The notes beneath the pieces are model-generated. The model ran no database searches. It saw only the letters and a list, made by a program, of their open reading frames with translations, and was not told where the DNA came from. This document shows positions 8,109 through 15,484 of a DNA stretch of 64,000 bases, one piece after another (the stretch's first letter is position 1; each line of letters begins with the position of its first letter). The stretch is taken from the NCBI RefSeq assembly GCF_038433135.1, contig NZ_JBCDMV010000014.1, forward strand, positions 1 to 64,000. Reading direction: 5' to 3'. Position numbers and translations under genes: made by a program. Source of the stretch: Luteococcus sp038433135 (lineage in GTDB: Bacteria; Actinomycetota; Actinomycetes; Propionibacteriales; Propionibacteriaceae).

Positions 8109-8554
8109 CGGTCTGACTCCTCGTGTGCGATCAGTGCGAGCGTCGCGATCGCTCCGTCGACAGCCTTGTCGCCCACCGAAGACCTCCACGCGAGCTCGCG
8201 TTCAGCGAACCACTGCTCCGTCTGTCGTGCGGCTGCTTCGCCCTTGCGTGACCAGCGCACGACCTGCGCGCGCCGGTCGGTGGGGTCGGGGCCGCGTTCC
8301 ACGTAGCCCAGCTCGGACAGTTCCTTGATCAAGAGGCTGATCGCCTGTTGGGAAACTCCGGCCTGCTCGGCCATGCGCGCGGGTCGGACGCCGTCGAGGG
8401 AAACGAAACGAAGGACGTTGAGAAAATGGCTCAGGGTGAGGCTCTCGTGCCCTGATTTGCGCCAGTGCTGCAGGAGGTCAGTAGCGAGGCGGTCGAAGGC
8501 GAGCGTGATAAGGGCGTGCAGGTGCGGTTGGGTTCGGGCATCTTCACAAGTCAT
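8105..8554 (-). CDS. MarR-family transcriptional regulator
   Basis: 149 aa. The winged helix is visible as LSHFLNVLRFV..RPARMAEQAGVSQQAISLLIKEL followed by the wing GYVERGPDPTDRRAQVVR (DxRxxxV signature). ATG at 8554 is used; a GTG two codons earlier is possible. It is first of three overlapping genes and probably controls the two membrane proteins in response to a ligand. A TTGATCAA palindrome lies just upstream. Confidence 0.85.
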   Translation of the reverse strand: MTCEDARTQPHLHALITLAFDRLATDLLQHWRKSGHESLTLSHFLNVLRFVSLDGVRPARMAEQAGVSQQAISLLIKELSELGYVERGPDPTDRRAQVVRWSRKGEAAARQTEQWFAERELAWRSSVGDKAVDGAIATLALIAHEESDR

Positions 8555-8567
8555 ATGCACAAGCTAC

Positions 8568-8575
8568 TTGATCAA
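8568..8575. promoter_or_regulatory. TTGATCAA palindrome, candidate MarR operator
   Basis: Perfect 8-bp palindrome about 14 bp upstream of the MarR start, in a locally AT-rich stretch. MarR proteins commonly bind short palindromes overlapping their own promoter. Short enough to occur by chance. Confidence 0.35.
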
Positions 8576-8706
8576 TTTGGTCTTGCCGGGGGGCCGCTCC
8601 TGGCGCGTGCGAGGCCAGGGCTGGCTATACTGACCGGACGGGTTGGCTGCAGCGCGCCGGGGTCCGTCGGGGTGATCCTGCAGGTGGTTGTTCGTGCCGC
8701 AACTCG

Positions 8707-8730
8707 GTGGAGTTCCGTTTCAACGTGTAG
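8707..8730 (+). repeat. ychF 3'-end repeat, copy 3
   Basis: Matches the last 24 nt of ychF at 21 of 24 positions and would still read VEFRFNV then stop. The three differences include synonymous changes. The sequence before it is unrelated to ychF. It lies 6 nt before the end of the MazF-like gene, so it separates the MarR segment from the MazEF module. Confidence 0.7.
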
Positions 8731-8736
8731 AGCCGT

Positions 8737-9075
8737 TCAGAGGTCCAGGAGCAGGCCAAGCACTTCGCGAATCTCAGCGAGCAGGGCTGGTCCCACTGCG
8801 CCCCGCGGGGTGATGAATCGTGCGACCGAGACCGATCGTACGTGCTGGCATTGGGCGGCGGATGGCGCGCTGAGCTGATTCGTTTCGTCTGGCTCGATGT
8901 AAACCTCCGCCCCGCTGGACCGGATGGTCCGAGTTAGGGGAACGACCTCCACCACGTTGGGGTCGCCTCGTAGTACGCCGATGGCGGTCACGACCACGGC
9001 TGGCCGCCGCAGGCCCGCCTCGCTGCCGATCGGGGTGCCCAGATCGATCTCGACGATGTCACCCGAGTTCAGCAT
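8737..9075 (-). CDS. MazF/PemK-family mRNA interferase toxin
   Basis: 112 aa. The N-terminal barrel strand GDIVEIDLGTPIGSEAGLRRP and VVVTAIGVL then VVPLTRT match the PemK/MazF fold; the RRP-AVVV motif carries the conserved Arg. Start at 9075 overlaps the antitoxin gene by 17 nt. Predicted to cut RNA at short motifs. Confidence 0.87.
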   Translation of the reverse strand: MLNSGDIVEIDLGTPIGSEAGLRRPAVVVTAIGVLRGDPNVVEVVPLTRTIRSSGAEVYIEPDETNQLSAPSAAQCQHVRSVSVARFITPRGAVGPALLAEIREVLGLLLDL

Positions 9076-9256
9076 CGAGCCAGGTCTTCTCCTCGTCGGT
9101 GAGGTCGTCGCTCAACTCGCGCCCCATTGACAGCTGCCGCAACGCACGCAGGGCCCGATCAACCGTCTGGTCGATCGTCTCGTGGCGCTGCTGGGCCAAT
9201 CTCGTGATGCGGCCGTGTGTCTGGCGGCTGACCCTAATTGTGGTGGTGTCGCTCAT
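9059..9256 (-). CDS. MazE-position ribbon-helix-helix antitoxin
   Basis: 65 aa. MSDTTTIRVSRQTHGRITRLAQQR and TIDQTVDRALRALR indicate a ribbon-helix-helix protein, not the AbrB fold of E. coli MazE; this pairing is common in actinobacteria. The C-terminus (SDDLTDEEKTWLDAELG) is acidic and probably plugs the toxin. A 7-bp inverted repeat lies 18 bp upstream. Confidence 0.82.
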   Translation of the reverse strand: MSDTTTIRVSRQTHGRITRLAQQRHETIDQTVDRALRALRQLSMGRELSDDLTDEEKTWLDAELG

Positions 9257-9273
9257 GGGCTCACTCTACGCCG

Positions 9274-9293
9274 TGTAGACAAATTGGTCTACA
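9274..9293. promoter_or_regulatory. Inverted-repeat operator upstream of the MazE-position antitoxin
   Basis: TGTAGAC and GTCTACA, perfect 7-bp arms separated by 6 AT-rich bases, 18-37 bp before the antitoxin start. Likely autoregulatory site for the toxin-antitoxin complex. Confidence 0.5.
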
Positions 9294-9320
9294 GCAGCGA
9301 GTGCGGTGAACGGATGTCGG

Positions 9321-9752
9321 CTACTGGAAGCGCCGTGGGTCGATCGGCCGGTTGCGCATTCGGTGCAGGAGTCCCCTGAGTCCGTGCGGCGCGGGGGTGT
9401 CCGGCGTGTCGGTCACTGGTACTGATTCGCCATCGATTTGGGCGGTCACCGGAACCCCCAGTCGGACGAGGTCGCGGACCAGGAGCCTGTAACTGTCCCA
9501 GTCGAGGTCGGGCTGGGCGGCGATGATCAGATCGATGGCCTGGGGGAGCAGGGGGGTGACCGTGATCCCGAAGTGCATGGAGAACGAATGGTCCGGCGCG
9601 CTGAACTCCAGAGTGCGAAGGTCGTTGGTGAGCTCGTCGAAGCTCACCTCCACTTCGCCGTTGCTGGCGGTCGCGCTCTCCCTGTTGTAACCCCTACGCT
9701 CCAGCCTCCAGCCAGCATCCTTGAATGCGGTCAGTGTTGATGGTGCGGGCAT
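9321..9752 (-). CDS. Hypothetical cytosolic protein
   Basis: 143 aa, no recognised family. Start at 9752 is supported by AAGGAGCAGCA before the ATG. The middle alternates short beta-like segments (VEVSFDELTNDLRTLEFSA) with a helix rich in aliphatic residues; no signal peptide or membrane helix. C-terminus is basic (HRMRNRPIDPRRFQ). It is on the same strand as the surrounding small genes, but 139 bp from the next. Confidence 0.6.
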   Translation of the reverse strand: MPAPSTLTAFKDAGWRLERRGYNRESATASNGEVEVSFDELTNDLRTLEFSAPDHSFSMHFGITVTPLLPQAIDLIIAAQPDLDWDSYRLLVRDLVRLGVPVTAQIDGESVPVTDTPDTPAPHGLRGLLHRMRNRPIDPRRFQ

Positions 9753-9891
9753 TGCTGCTCCTTCGTCCAAGGGCCACCCCGGGCTCCGCGCACAACGAGG
9801 TGGACACACCGTACTGCCCGGAGGGTCTACTCCGGTCTGGAGCCGCAGAGTGGGACCACCCGGTCCGAGACGAGTGATGTCTCACCAGGCG

Positions 9892-10125
9892 TCAGCGAGC
9901 GCGCACGGCCTGCCATTGTTCCCAGGCGCGCTCGGGATCGATGTCGTCATAACCCCTGGCGGCGGCCATGGACTGGGCTTGGGCACGCGGCAGCGCGATC
10001 GTCACCGCATCATCGCGAATCGCCATCACCTCGGCCTCGGTGAGTGGACGCCCACGCTCGGTTTCGGCTGCCGTCAGCAGAGCCACGAGAGCAGGAATGA
10101 AGACGAAGACCAGGTCGTCACTCAT
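9892..10125 (-). CDS. Small hypothetical protein overlapping the upstream gene
   Basis: 77 aa. N-terminal hydrophobic helix (VFVFIPALVALLTAAE) followed by a charged segment RGRPLTEAEVMAIRDDA and an RGYDDIDPERAWEQWQ end. Similar small proteins, with the PLTEAEV-IRD and DIDPE-W blocks, are known to me only as uncharacterised partners of equally uncharacterised genes. Start at 10125 overlaps the upstream gene end by 8 nt, implying coupled translation. Confidence 0.6.
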   Translation of the reverse strand: MSDDLVFVFIPALVALLTAAETERGRPLTEAEVMAIRDDAVTIALPRAQAQSMAAARGYDDIDPERAWEQWQAVRAR

Positions 10126-10480
10126 CGCGTCGCCTCGTGGTCGGTTCACCCTCGCCCACGACGCGGACCGACGCGTCGGCGCCGAGCTTCGCGACCGCAT
10201 CGCTCAGGGTTAGATTGACCGACCAACTCAGCGAATCGAGCACATCCTCGCCCCCACTGACCAGCTCGATGCCGGCGCTGTCGAGACGGTACAGCGCGGT
10301 ACCACCGTCCAGCAGCACCTCACCCTGCGAGGTCAGTTCGCCTGCCATCAGTTGCCACAGCTCATCGCGCAAGCCCGGCGGCTCGACGGCGACGCGCACG
10401 GCGTACACCTGACCCTTGCGCGTTGCCTTGTAGGCCTTCTCGGATGGCTGCCACAACTCGGCGGCCCAAGGGAATGTCAT
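10118..10480 (-). CDS. Hypothetical protein, first gene of a two-gene unit
   Basis: 120 aa, soluble, no recognised domain. ATG at 10480 is preceded by TATGGT at 6 nt (leaderless). Sequence alternates strands and helices (GQVYAVRVAVEPPGL, GTALYRLDSAGIELV); reminiscent of small immunity-type proteins, but I cannot assign it. Overlaps the next gene by 8 nt. Confidence 0.6.
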   Translation of the reverse strand: MTFPWAAELWQPSEKAYKATRKGQVYAVRVAVEPPGLRDELWQLMAGELTSQGEVLLDGGTALYRLDSAGIELVSGGEDVLDSLSWSVNLTLSDAVAKLGADASVRVVGEGEPTTRRRDE

Positions 10481-10590
10481 AGCCGAACCATAGTCAACCT
10501 GCGTCGTATTGGCGGGCGTCGACGACGCCATCGGCAAGCAAGGGCGAGTCAGGCCATGTGATCGAGATGTGCTCGTCCTATCCTGTGGCC

Positions 10591-10971
10591 ATGCCCGTGC
10601 TGCTGGACTGGATCGCTCCTGGCGTGGGTGTGGATACCGTTGGGGCGGGTTTCGTCCACGGAGACGGCACCCGGCTGGTCTCCTTTCTCCAATTCCACCT
10701 GTTGGCCCTGGTGGAGGGCGACGAGGCTGCTGACGGCGAGGAGTTGGTCTCCCCTGAAGTGGGAGCCCGTCGAATCGACGCAACTTTCCTTGAGACGGAG
10801 GCTGCGGCACGGGCAGCCTTCGGCGCACCCGCCGACAAGCTGCGTCGTCGAGCCGAGTCCCACGTGCTCCGGTGGGAGCTGCCGAGGGGGCAGGAAGTGC
10901 GCGTCGGGTACAACGAGACGTTGGTCTGGGTGGGGGTTGGGCTGGCCGAGCGCTGGAATCTGCGAGCTTGA
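10591..10971 (+). CDS. Hypothetical protein
   Basis: 126 aa. ATG at 10591 is preceded by TATCCT at 6 nt, supporting a leaderless start; an earlier in-frame ATG at 10558 lacks support. Contains a hydrophobic stretch (LVSFLQFHLLALVEG) and an acidic middle, no known motif. Divergent from the two-gene unit on the left, convergent with the HEAT gene on the right. Confidence 0.5.
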   Translation: MPVLLDWIAPGVGVDTVGAGFVHGDGTRLVSFLQFHLLALVEGDEAADGEELVSPEVGARRIDATFLETEAAARAAFGAPADKLRRRAESHVLRWELPRGQEVRVGYNETLVWVGVGLAERWNLRA

Positions 10972-11017
10972 TCCCGGGCGGGACGCGCGCAACCTCGCAC
11001 CGGGTCACGGCCACGGC

Positions 11018-11767
11018 TCAGCCGACGGGCCCGCCTCGTCGCTCGTTCCGCAGCTCGGCCGCCGCCGCGGCCAGACCCGGGCGGTCGTCGCTGATGGTGG
11101 CCAACAGCAGGGCGCCGTCCACCTCCGGTGCGGTGGCCCCGCGCAGCACGGTGGCGGCCCGTCCGGCCAGTTCGGATCCGGCGCGACGCTCGGTGCTCGA
11201 GTAGCGCGTCGGGTCGGCGAAGGCCACCAAAACCTCCGCGGCGTGCGATCGGACCGCCGGCGAGTCACTGCTCAGGGCCTGCTCCAGGGCATCGACGCTG
11301 GGGGTGCCGAACTCCAGCAGGGCGCGCGTCAGGCCGTGGCGCAGCTCGGCGCGTTCCGAGCCCAGGTGGGAGATCAGCACGTCGAGCCCCTCCGCGGAGG
11401 CGATCCGGCCCAAGGCCCACCAGGCCTTCGCGGCGACAACCGGATCGGCGTCCTCGGCAAAATCCAGGATGGCGGGGACCGTCGCCGGATCGCCCACCTT
11501 GCTCAGCGCGTGCAACACCGGCTCCTTGGGCAGGGCGTGGCCCAGCGCCGAGACCAGGACGGGCGCGGCAGCCGTCGGGCGCGCGACCACGGCCCAGATC
11601 AGCGTCTCGCGCACGAAGTCATCGTCCTCCAGGGCCATCAGCGCGACGAGTTCCGGCATCACCTCCGTGGTGTCCAGCGTCCCCAGCCGCAGGGCGGCCT
11701 TCTGTCGGTCCGCAGGGTCACCACGGTGCAGCAGGTCCAACAGGCGGGGCAGGGCGTCGGAGTTCAT
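11018..11767 (-). CDS. HEAT-repeat protein
   Basis: 249 aa built of about six helical repeats, each about 35 residues with a pattern such as DPADRQKAALRLGTL, DDFVRETLIWAVV and DPVVAAKAWWALGRIAS. HEAT repeats form a curved scaffold for protein binding; no catalytic residues are visible. No signal peptide. Starts MNSDALPRLLDLL at 11767. Confidence 0.8.
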   Translation of the reverse strand: MNSDALPRLLDLLHRGDPADRQKAALRLGTLDTTEVMPELVALMALEDDDFVRETLIWAVVARPTAAAPVLVSALGHALPKEPVLHALSKVGDPATVPAILDFAEDADPVVAAKAWWALGRIASAEGLDVLISHLGSERAELRHGLTRALLEFGTPSVDALEQALSSDSPAVRSHAAEVLVAFADPTRYSSTERRAGSELAGRAATVLRGATAPEVDGALLLATISDDRPGLAAAAAELRNERRGGPVG

Positions 11768-11955
11768 GCTGTCTGAACTCCGGGTAGGGCGCGGCTATTC
11801 CGCGGGGGTTTGCCCGCCTCCCGTGACTGGCGGATGGATCCGCGCGAGTCCAGGTTTCGTGCGCCTGAAGGTCTGGGCGCCCGCAACTGGCGGCCCAGAC
11901 CCCAAACCCCAGACCCCAGATCCCAGATCCGGGCCACGGGAGCACACCGCGGCTG
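11768..11955. other. Intergenic stretch with C-rich near-tandem motif
   Basis: About 190 bp between two minus-strand genes. Positions ~11893-11930 carry degenerate repeats of CCCCAGA/CCCAGAT on a C-rich strand, leaving G-rich RNA if transcribed with the minus-strand genes. No gene seen. Confidence 0.4.
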
Positions 11956-12594
11956 TCAGTGGCCCCGGCGGACCTTCCTTGGCTTCGGCTTCCGGGCCTG
12001 AGGGCGGGCCCTGGCGGGTTCGTGGCCGGTGGCGGCCCGCTGCTGCTGGGTGCGGGAGCTGTTGGCGCTGCGTCCCCGGATCACGCCTACGAACTCGTCG
12101 AGCAGCGGATTCTGGTCGTCCATGCGCCAGGCCAGAGCGACGGGGGAGGGCTCCGCGTCGGTGATGGGGCGGTAGACCAGGTCCTTGCGGCTGGCGCCCC
12201 GGGCCACGGACATGGGCACCACCAGCACGGCACCCACCAGCACCCGGTCGATCGCGGTGGCATCCAGCTCGGTCAGGACGGTCTCCTCCTCGGCCAGATC
12301 TGCCTGGGAGACCTCGTCGGCAGCGGCGAACAGGTGTTCCTTGGAAACCCACGCCACCAGCTGTTCCTCGTAGAGCGGGATGGCGTGCAGTCCCTCGCGA
12401 TCGATCGGCAGGCGGACGAAACACATGTCCAGGCTGCCGTCGCGCACCCCGTCGAGTTGCTCGGCGTCGGGCACCTCGGTGATCTGCAACGGGTTCCGGA
12501 AACGTTCCTCCCAGGTGCGCTGCCACTTGTGCAGGACGACGCCGCGGACATGTCCGATCCGCAGGCCGGTCAGTGTCGACGGGTTCTGGCTCAC
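11956..12594 (-). CDS. LysR substrate-binding-domain protein lacking the HTH
   Basis: 212 aa. It begins directly in the effector-binding fold (LRIGHVRGVV, DGVRDGSLDMCFVRLPID, EEQLVAWVSKEHLFA) with no helix-turn-helix ahead, so it cannot act as a standard LysR activator. GTG at 12594 sits 6 nt after TAACCT (complement). The C-terminal ~40 residues are basic and low-complexity (RPQARKPKPRKVRRG), possibly a nucleic-acid-binding tail. It is divergent from a DUF5997 gene, a pairing I recognise from other actinobacteria; function unknown. Confidence 0.75.
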   Translation of the reverse strand: MSQNPSTLTGLRIGHVRGVVLHKWQRTWEERFRNPLQITEVPDAEQLDGVRDGSLDMCFVRLPIDREGLHAIPLYEEQLVAWVSKEHLFAAADEVSQADLAEEETVLTELDATAIDRVLVGAVLVVPMSVARGASRKDLVYRPITDAEPSPVALAWRMDDQNPLLDEFVGVIRGRSANSSRTQQQRAATGHEPARARPQARKPKPRKVRRGH

Positions 12595-12628
12595 CCCCGC
12601 AGGTTAGCGGCTCGGCTACGCTCACGGT
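12595..12628. promoter_or_regulatory. 34-bp divergent promoter with two leaderless starts
   Basis: TAACCT (complement of 12601-12606) lies 6 nt before the minus-strand GTG at 12594, and TACGCT (12617-12622) lies 6 nt before the plus-strand GTG at 12629. The two promoters therefore overlap in their -35 regions, so the genes may be alternately or jointly transcribed. Confidence 0.55.
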
Positions 12629-12991
12629 GTGAGCCAGAACCTGAAGCCGTCCACCGCCGCCCAGAAGCTGGGCATCCTGCTGTCCGCCGCGCCCGAGGAC
12701 TTCCAGCAGAAGACCTTCACCCGTGACGAGCTCGACGCTCTGCGCGAGAATCCGCCGGCCTGGCTGGTGGAGCTGCGCAAGAACGGCCCCTTTCCGCGCG
12801 ACGTGATTGCGCAGAAGCTGGGCGTGTCCAACTCCGGGCTGGCCCGTGGCGGCATCACCGAGCCGCTGGATGCCGATCAGGTGGGCGAGCTGCTGGCCGA
12901 TCCGCCGTCGTGGCTGGAGCACGAGCGTCGGGTGCACCGCCAGGTCGTCGCCGAGGCCGAGCGGCAGAAGGCCCGACAGGCCAACTCGTAG
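12629..12991 (+). CDS. DUF5997 family protein
   Basis: 120 aa, soluble. Contains the family blocks SAAQKLGILLSAAPEDFQ (approximately), TRDELDALRENPPAWL and RDVIAQKLGVSNSGLARGG; the last looks like a helix-turn-helix but is not proven to bind DNA. GTG start 6 nt after TACGCT. Next to an HTH-less LysR ligand domain, which invites the idea that the pair makes a split sensor/regulator (inference). Confidence 0.75.
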   Translation: MSQNLKPSTAAQKLGILLSAAPEDFQQKTFTRDELDALRENPPAWLVELRKNGPFPRDVIAQKLGVSNSGLARGGITEPLDADQVGELLADPPSWLEHERRVHRQVVAEAERQKARQANS

Positions 12992-13397
12992 GGGAGGAGC
13001 ACTGCGCAGCCGATCCCGACAAGAGGCAGCCGCTCCAGCTGCTGCCCCTGTCACCACCGGCTGCGCGTCAGTAGGAGTGTGCCGCCACCAGCGGTGCGGG
13101 TGCGTCTCCGGGTCCGGAGGCGACGGGGGGATTCACCTGCGCAACCGTTGCCGGAGGGGCAACCGCTGCGACTGGCGCTTCTGTCACAAACGGTTGCGCG
13201 GTGAACCATGGGGGCCGAGGGATCGGTGCAGAGGGTGGTGGTGCACACCCGTCAGCTGCCCCGGGCTGGTGCTTGACGAAGGGCGTCGCCCAAGTTGGCA
13301 AGATCTTGGTGGTTTGAACGTGCCAGATCGACTCGTGCGCCGTATGGCTGCCAACTTGTGCAGCGCTTGCCGAGCGGGGCACGGTCGTGACGAGGAA
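12992..13397. other. 405-bp intergenic region holding dispersed element copy A
   Basis: Between convergent DUF5997 and radical SAM genes. The only structured part is the 74-bp repeat at 13288-13361. A 104-codon open frame on the minus strand starts inside that repeat and is proline/alanine-rich; I do not accept it as a gene. Confidence 0.5.
13288..13361 (+). repeat. 74-bp dispersed element, copy A
   Basis: Begins GCCCAAGTTGGCAA and ends CTGCCAACTTGTGC, imperfect 14-bp terminal inverted repeats. It shares length, ends and the internal GAACGTGCCA block with copies at 47817-47890 and 48852-48925, all in the same orientation. It is the most diverged copy. No coding capacity; MITE/REP-like. Confidence 0.7.
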
Positions 13398-14699
13398 TCA
13401 GTGGTCCGAGGCCGCCCTCAGGTTCGCCTCGGCGGGGCGATGGGACTCGACGACGGTCACCTCCAGCGGGATCGGCGCGATCCTGCCGCCGGTGATCGGG
13501 TGCTCGTCGGGATGGTCCGCAGCCCAGCGGGGTGGGGTGTAGGTGCACGTCGGGTCCGAGGCGAGCATGTCACCGGTCACCGCATAGGCGTGCGAGCGCG
13601 AGCCGCCGCAGACCTGGTTGAAGGGGCAGACCGAACACTTGCCGTGGAAGGCGTCGGGGCGGCGCAGTGACAGCATGATGGGGGAGTTGCGGTAGATGCC
13701 GCGGAAGGACTCGTCCTTCACGTTGCCGCAGTGGTAGGGCAGGAAGCCCGACGGGTAGACGTCGCCCACGTGGTCGATGAAGACGAAACCGCGGCCCGAA
13801 TTGGTGGCCAGCGGCGGGCGGGGGCGACGGTTGACCAGGTCCTCGGCGCTGACCAGCTCCAGCGTGCGGGCCATCAGCTGGTCGTAGAGCTCGCCGTGCG
13901 CCGGGGCGTCGCCGGTGGCGCGCTGCATCGCCACCCGACGGTAGGCCTGTGCCTCGGTGGTCTTGATCGCAATGTAGCCGCTGACGTCGTGCGCCCACTG
14001 CAGCACGTTCTCGTTCTCCTCGGCGGTCAGTGCCTGCAGCGACTGGCCGCGCCCGGTGGGCACCAGGAAGAAGAGCGACCACAGGTGCGCGCCCAGCCCC
14101 TTGACCTGCACCATCAGGTCCGGCAGTTCGGTGACGGTGCGACGGGTGACAGTGGTGTTGATCTGCAGCCGGAAGCCCGCGTCGGTGGTGATCTTGGCGG
14201 CGGTGAGGGTCTTGTCGTAGGTGCCCTTGAAGCCGCGGAAGGCGTCGTGGGTCTCGGCCCGGCAGCCATCCATCGACAGTGAGACGGCCTTGCCGCCCGC
14301 CTCGCGCAGCGACGCGAGCCGTTCCGGGGTGAAGTTGGCGGTCACCGACGGTGACAGCGCCATCGACAGGCCCAGCCCCGTCCCGTGGGCGACGAGCTCC
14401 TCCAGATCCGAGCGCTCGAAGGGGTCGCCGCCGGTCAGGATGACGATCGGGGTCGGCTTGCCGAACTGCGCGATGTCATCCAGCAGCGCCTTGCCGTGCT
14501 CGGTGGTCAGCTGGTCGGGGTGGAAGCGCTGCTGGGCGTCGGCGCGGCAGTGCGCGCACGCCAGCTGGCAGGCGCGGGTCACCTCCCAGATCACGATGAA
14601 GGGACGATCGTCGGGGTCATGGCGAAGCTCGCGGACGGCGGATCGCTGTGCCCGCATCTCGGCCGGGACGTGGTCGGGGCGCGATTCCGTGTCGAGCAT
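13398..14699 (-). CDS. Radical SAM/SPASM protein, TIGR04053-like
   Basis: 433 aa. The radical SAM cluster motif is CQLACAHC (~residue 44), followed by the glycine-rich SAM site LTGGDPF. The SPASM-type C-terminus CSVCPFNQVCGGSRSHAYAV then DPTCTYTP supplies extra cysteines for auxiliary Fe-S clusters. Relatives include heme d1/alternative heme enzymes (NirJ/AhbC/AhbD), so a porphyrin or peptide substrate is possible. It follows an Rrf2 regulator gene by 41 bp on the same strand and is probably controlled by it. Confidence 0.82.
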   Translation of the reverse strand: MLDTESRPDHVPAEMRAQRSAVRELRHDPDDRPFIVIWEVTRACQLACAHCRADAQQRFHPDQLTTEHGKALLDDIAQFGKPTPIVILTGGDPFERSDLEELVAHGTGLGLSMALSPSVTANFTPERLASLREAGGKAVSLSMDGCRAETHDAFRGFKGTYDKTLTAAKITTDAGFRLQINTTVTRRTVTELPDLMVQVKGLGAHLWSLFFLVPTGRGQSLQALTAEENENVLQWAHDVSGYIAIKTTEAQAYRRVAMQRATGDAPAHGELYDQLMARTLELVSAEDLVNRRPRPPLATNSGRGFVFIDHVGDVYPSGFLPYHCGNVKDESFRGIYRNSPIMLSLRRPDAFHGKCSVCPFNQVCGGSRSHAYAVTGDMLASDPTCTYTPPRWAADHPDEHPITGGRIAPIPLEVTVVESHRPAEANLRAASDH

Positions 14700-14740
14700 T
14701 CTGGGGTCCTCCTGGGGTGGTTGATGTGGGGTTGTGGTTC

Positions 14741-15145
14741 TCAGGCGTCGGCGACGACGGGGACGGCGGGGGTGCCGGCCAGGGCCTCGGTCAGCGTGCT
14801 GCGGGCCTTGCTCCAGGCGTCGTGCAGGGCGCAGGGGCTTGCCTGCCCGCAGGGCTGGTCGTGGGCGACACAGCGGCCGCTGGCGGTGGGGCCGTCGAGT
14901 GCCTCGATCACGTCGAGGACGCTGGCCGTCGGGGCGGATTCGGTCAGGGAGTAGCCGCCGGTGGGGCCGGGGATGGAGGTCACCCAGCCGGCCTTGACCA
15001 GCGGGCCGACCACCTGCGGGACGAAGCCCCTGGTGGTGCCGAGCTGATCCGCCAGCTCGGGGGCCTTGAGCCGCTTGCCCGCGGGGGAGAGCAGCGCCAT
15101 TGCCTGGACGGCCAGCTCGGCGCGGCGGGTAACCTCAAGTCGCAT
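14741..15145 (-). CDS. Rrf2-family Fe-S/redox-sensing transcriptional regulator
   Basis: 134 aa. N-terminal winged helix (APELADQLGTTRGFVPQVVGPLVKAG, wing GPTGGYSL) and a cysteine loop CVAHDQPCGQASPC with three cysteines, the ligand set for a [2Fe-2S] cluster as in IscR/NsrR. ATG at 15145 is preceded by TAGTCT at 6 nt (leaderless). Likely represses or activates its own operon with the radical SAM gene according to Fe-S or NO status. Confidence 0.88.
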   Translation of the reverse strand: MRLEVTRRAELAVQAMALLSPAGKRLKAPELADQLGTTRGFVPQVVGPLVKAGWVTSIPGPTGGYSLTESAPTASVLDVIEALDGPTASGRCVAHDQPCGQASPCALHDAWSKARSTLTEALAGTPAVPVVADA

Positions 15146-15252
15146 AGTGGGAGACTACACGATCGGGCCCGGCCTCGAATGCGGGCGGGGTGGCTGTCGG
15201 CTGCCTGCCGGATGGCGCTTGCCATCATTGCTGCTAGCAGAGGAGGTGGCCG

Positions 15253-15477
15253 ATGTCATCCATCGTGGTCAGGGGGCTCGACGAGGCGGTGAAGCGCCGG
15301 TTGGCGCTTCAGGCGCAGCGGCACGGCCGGTCAATGGAGGCCGAGGTGCGGGAAGTCCTGTCCCTCGCCACCCAGCGACAGAATCTCGGGCTGGCGCTGC
15401 TCGAGCTGTCGCAGGGCCCTCGGCGGCTCCGACGACCTTGCGCTGCCCCCCCCGCGGTGACCAGGCACGAGCGGTGA
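15253..15477 (+). pseudogene. FitA-type antitoxin with frameshifted C-terminus
   Basis: The N-terminal ribbon-helix-helix (MSSIVVRGLDEAVKRRLAL, GRSMEAEVREVL) is intact and has a good GGAGG site. After LLELSQ the frame leaves the family pattern and ends at 15477. Shifting by +1 at an extra G near 15415 gives ALGGSDDLALPP, and a second +1 in the run of eight C (15446-15453) gives RGDQARAVSFE ending at 15488, which overlaps the toxin ATG as ATGA. These two pieces look like a normal FitA end, so two single-base insertions probably destroyed the toxin-binding tail. DNA binding may survive. Confidence 0.75.
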
Positions 15478-15484
15478 GCTTCGA

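Noticed and set aside
13068..13382. 104-codon minus-strand open frame near the radical SAM gene
   Set aside because: It begins within repeat copy A, is Pro/Ala-rich and has no ribosome site or domain.
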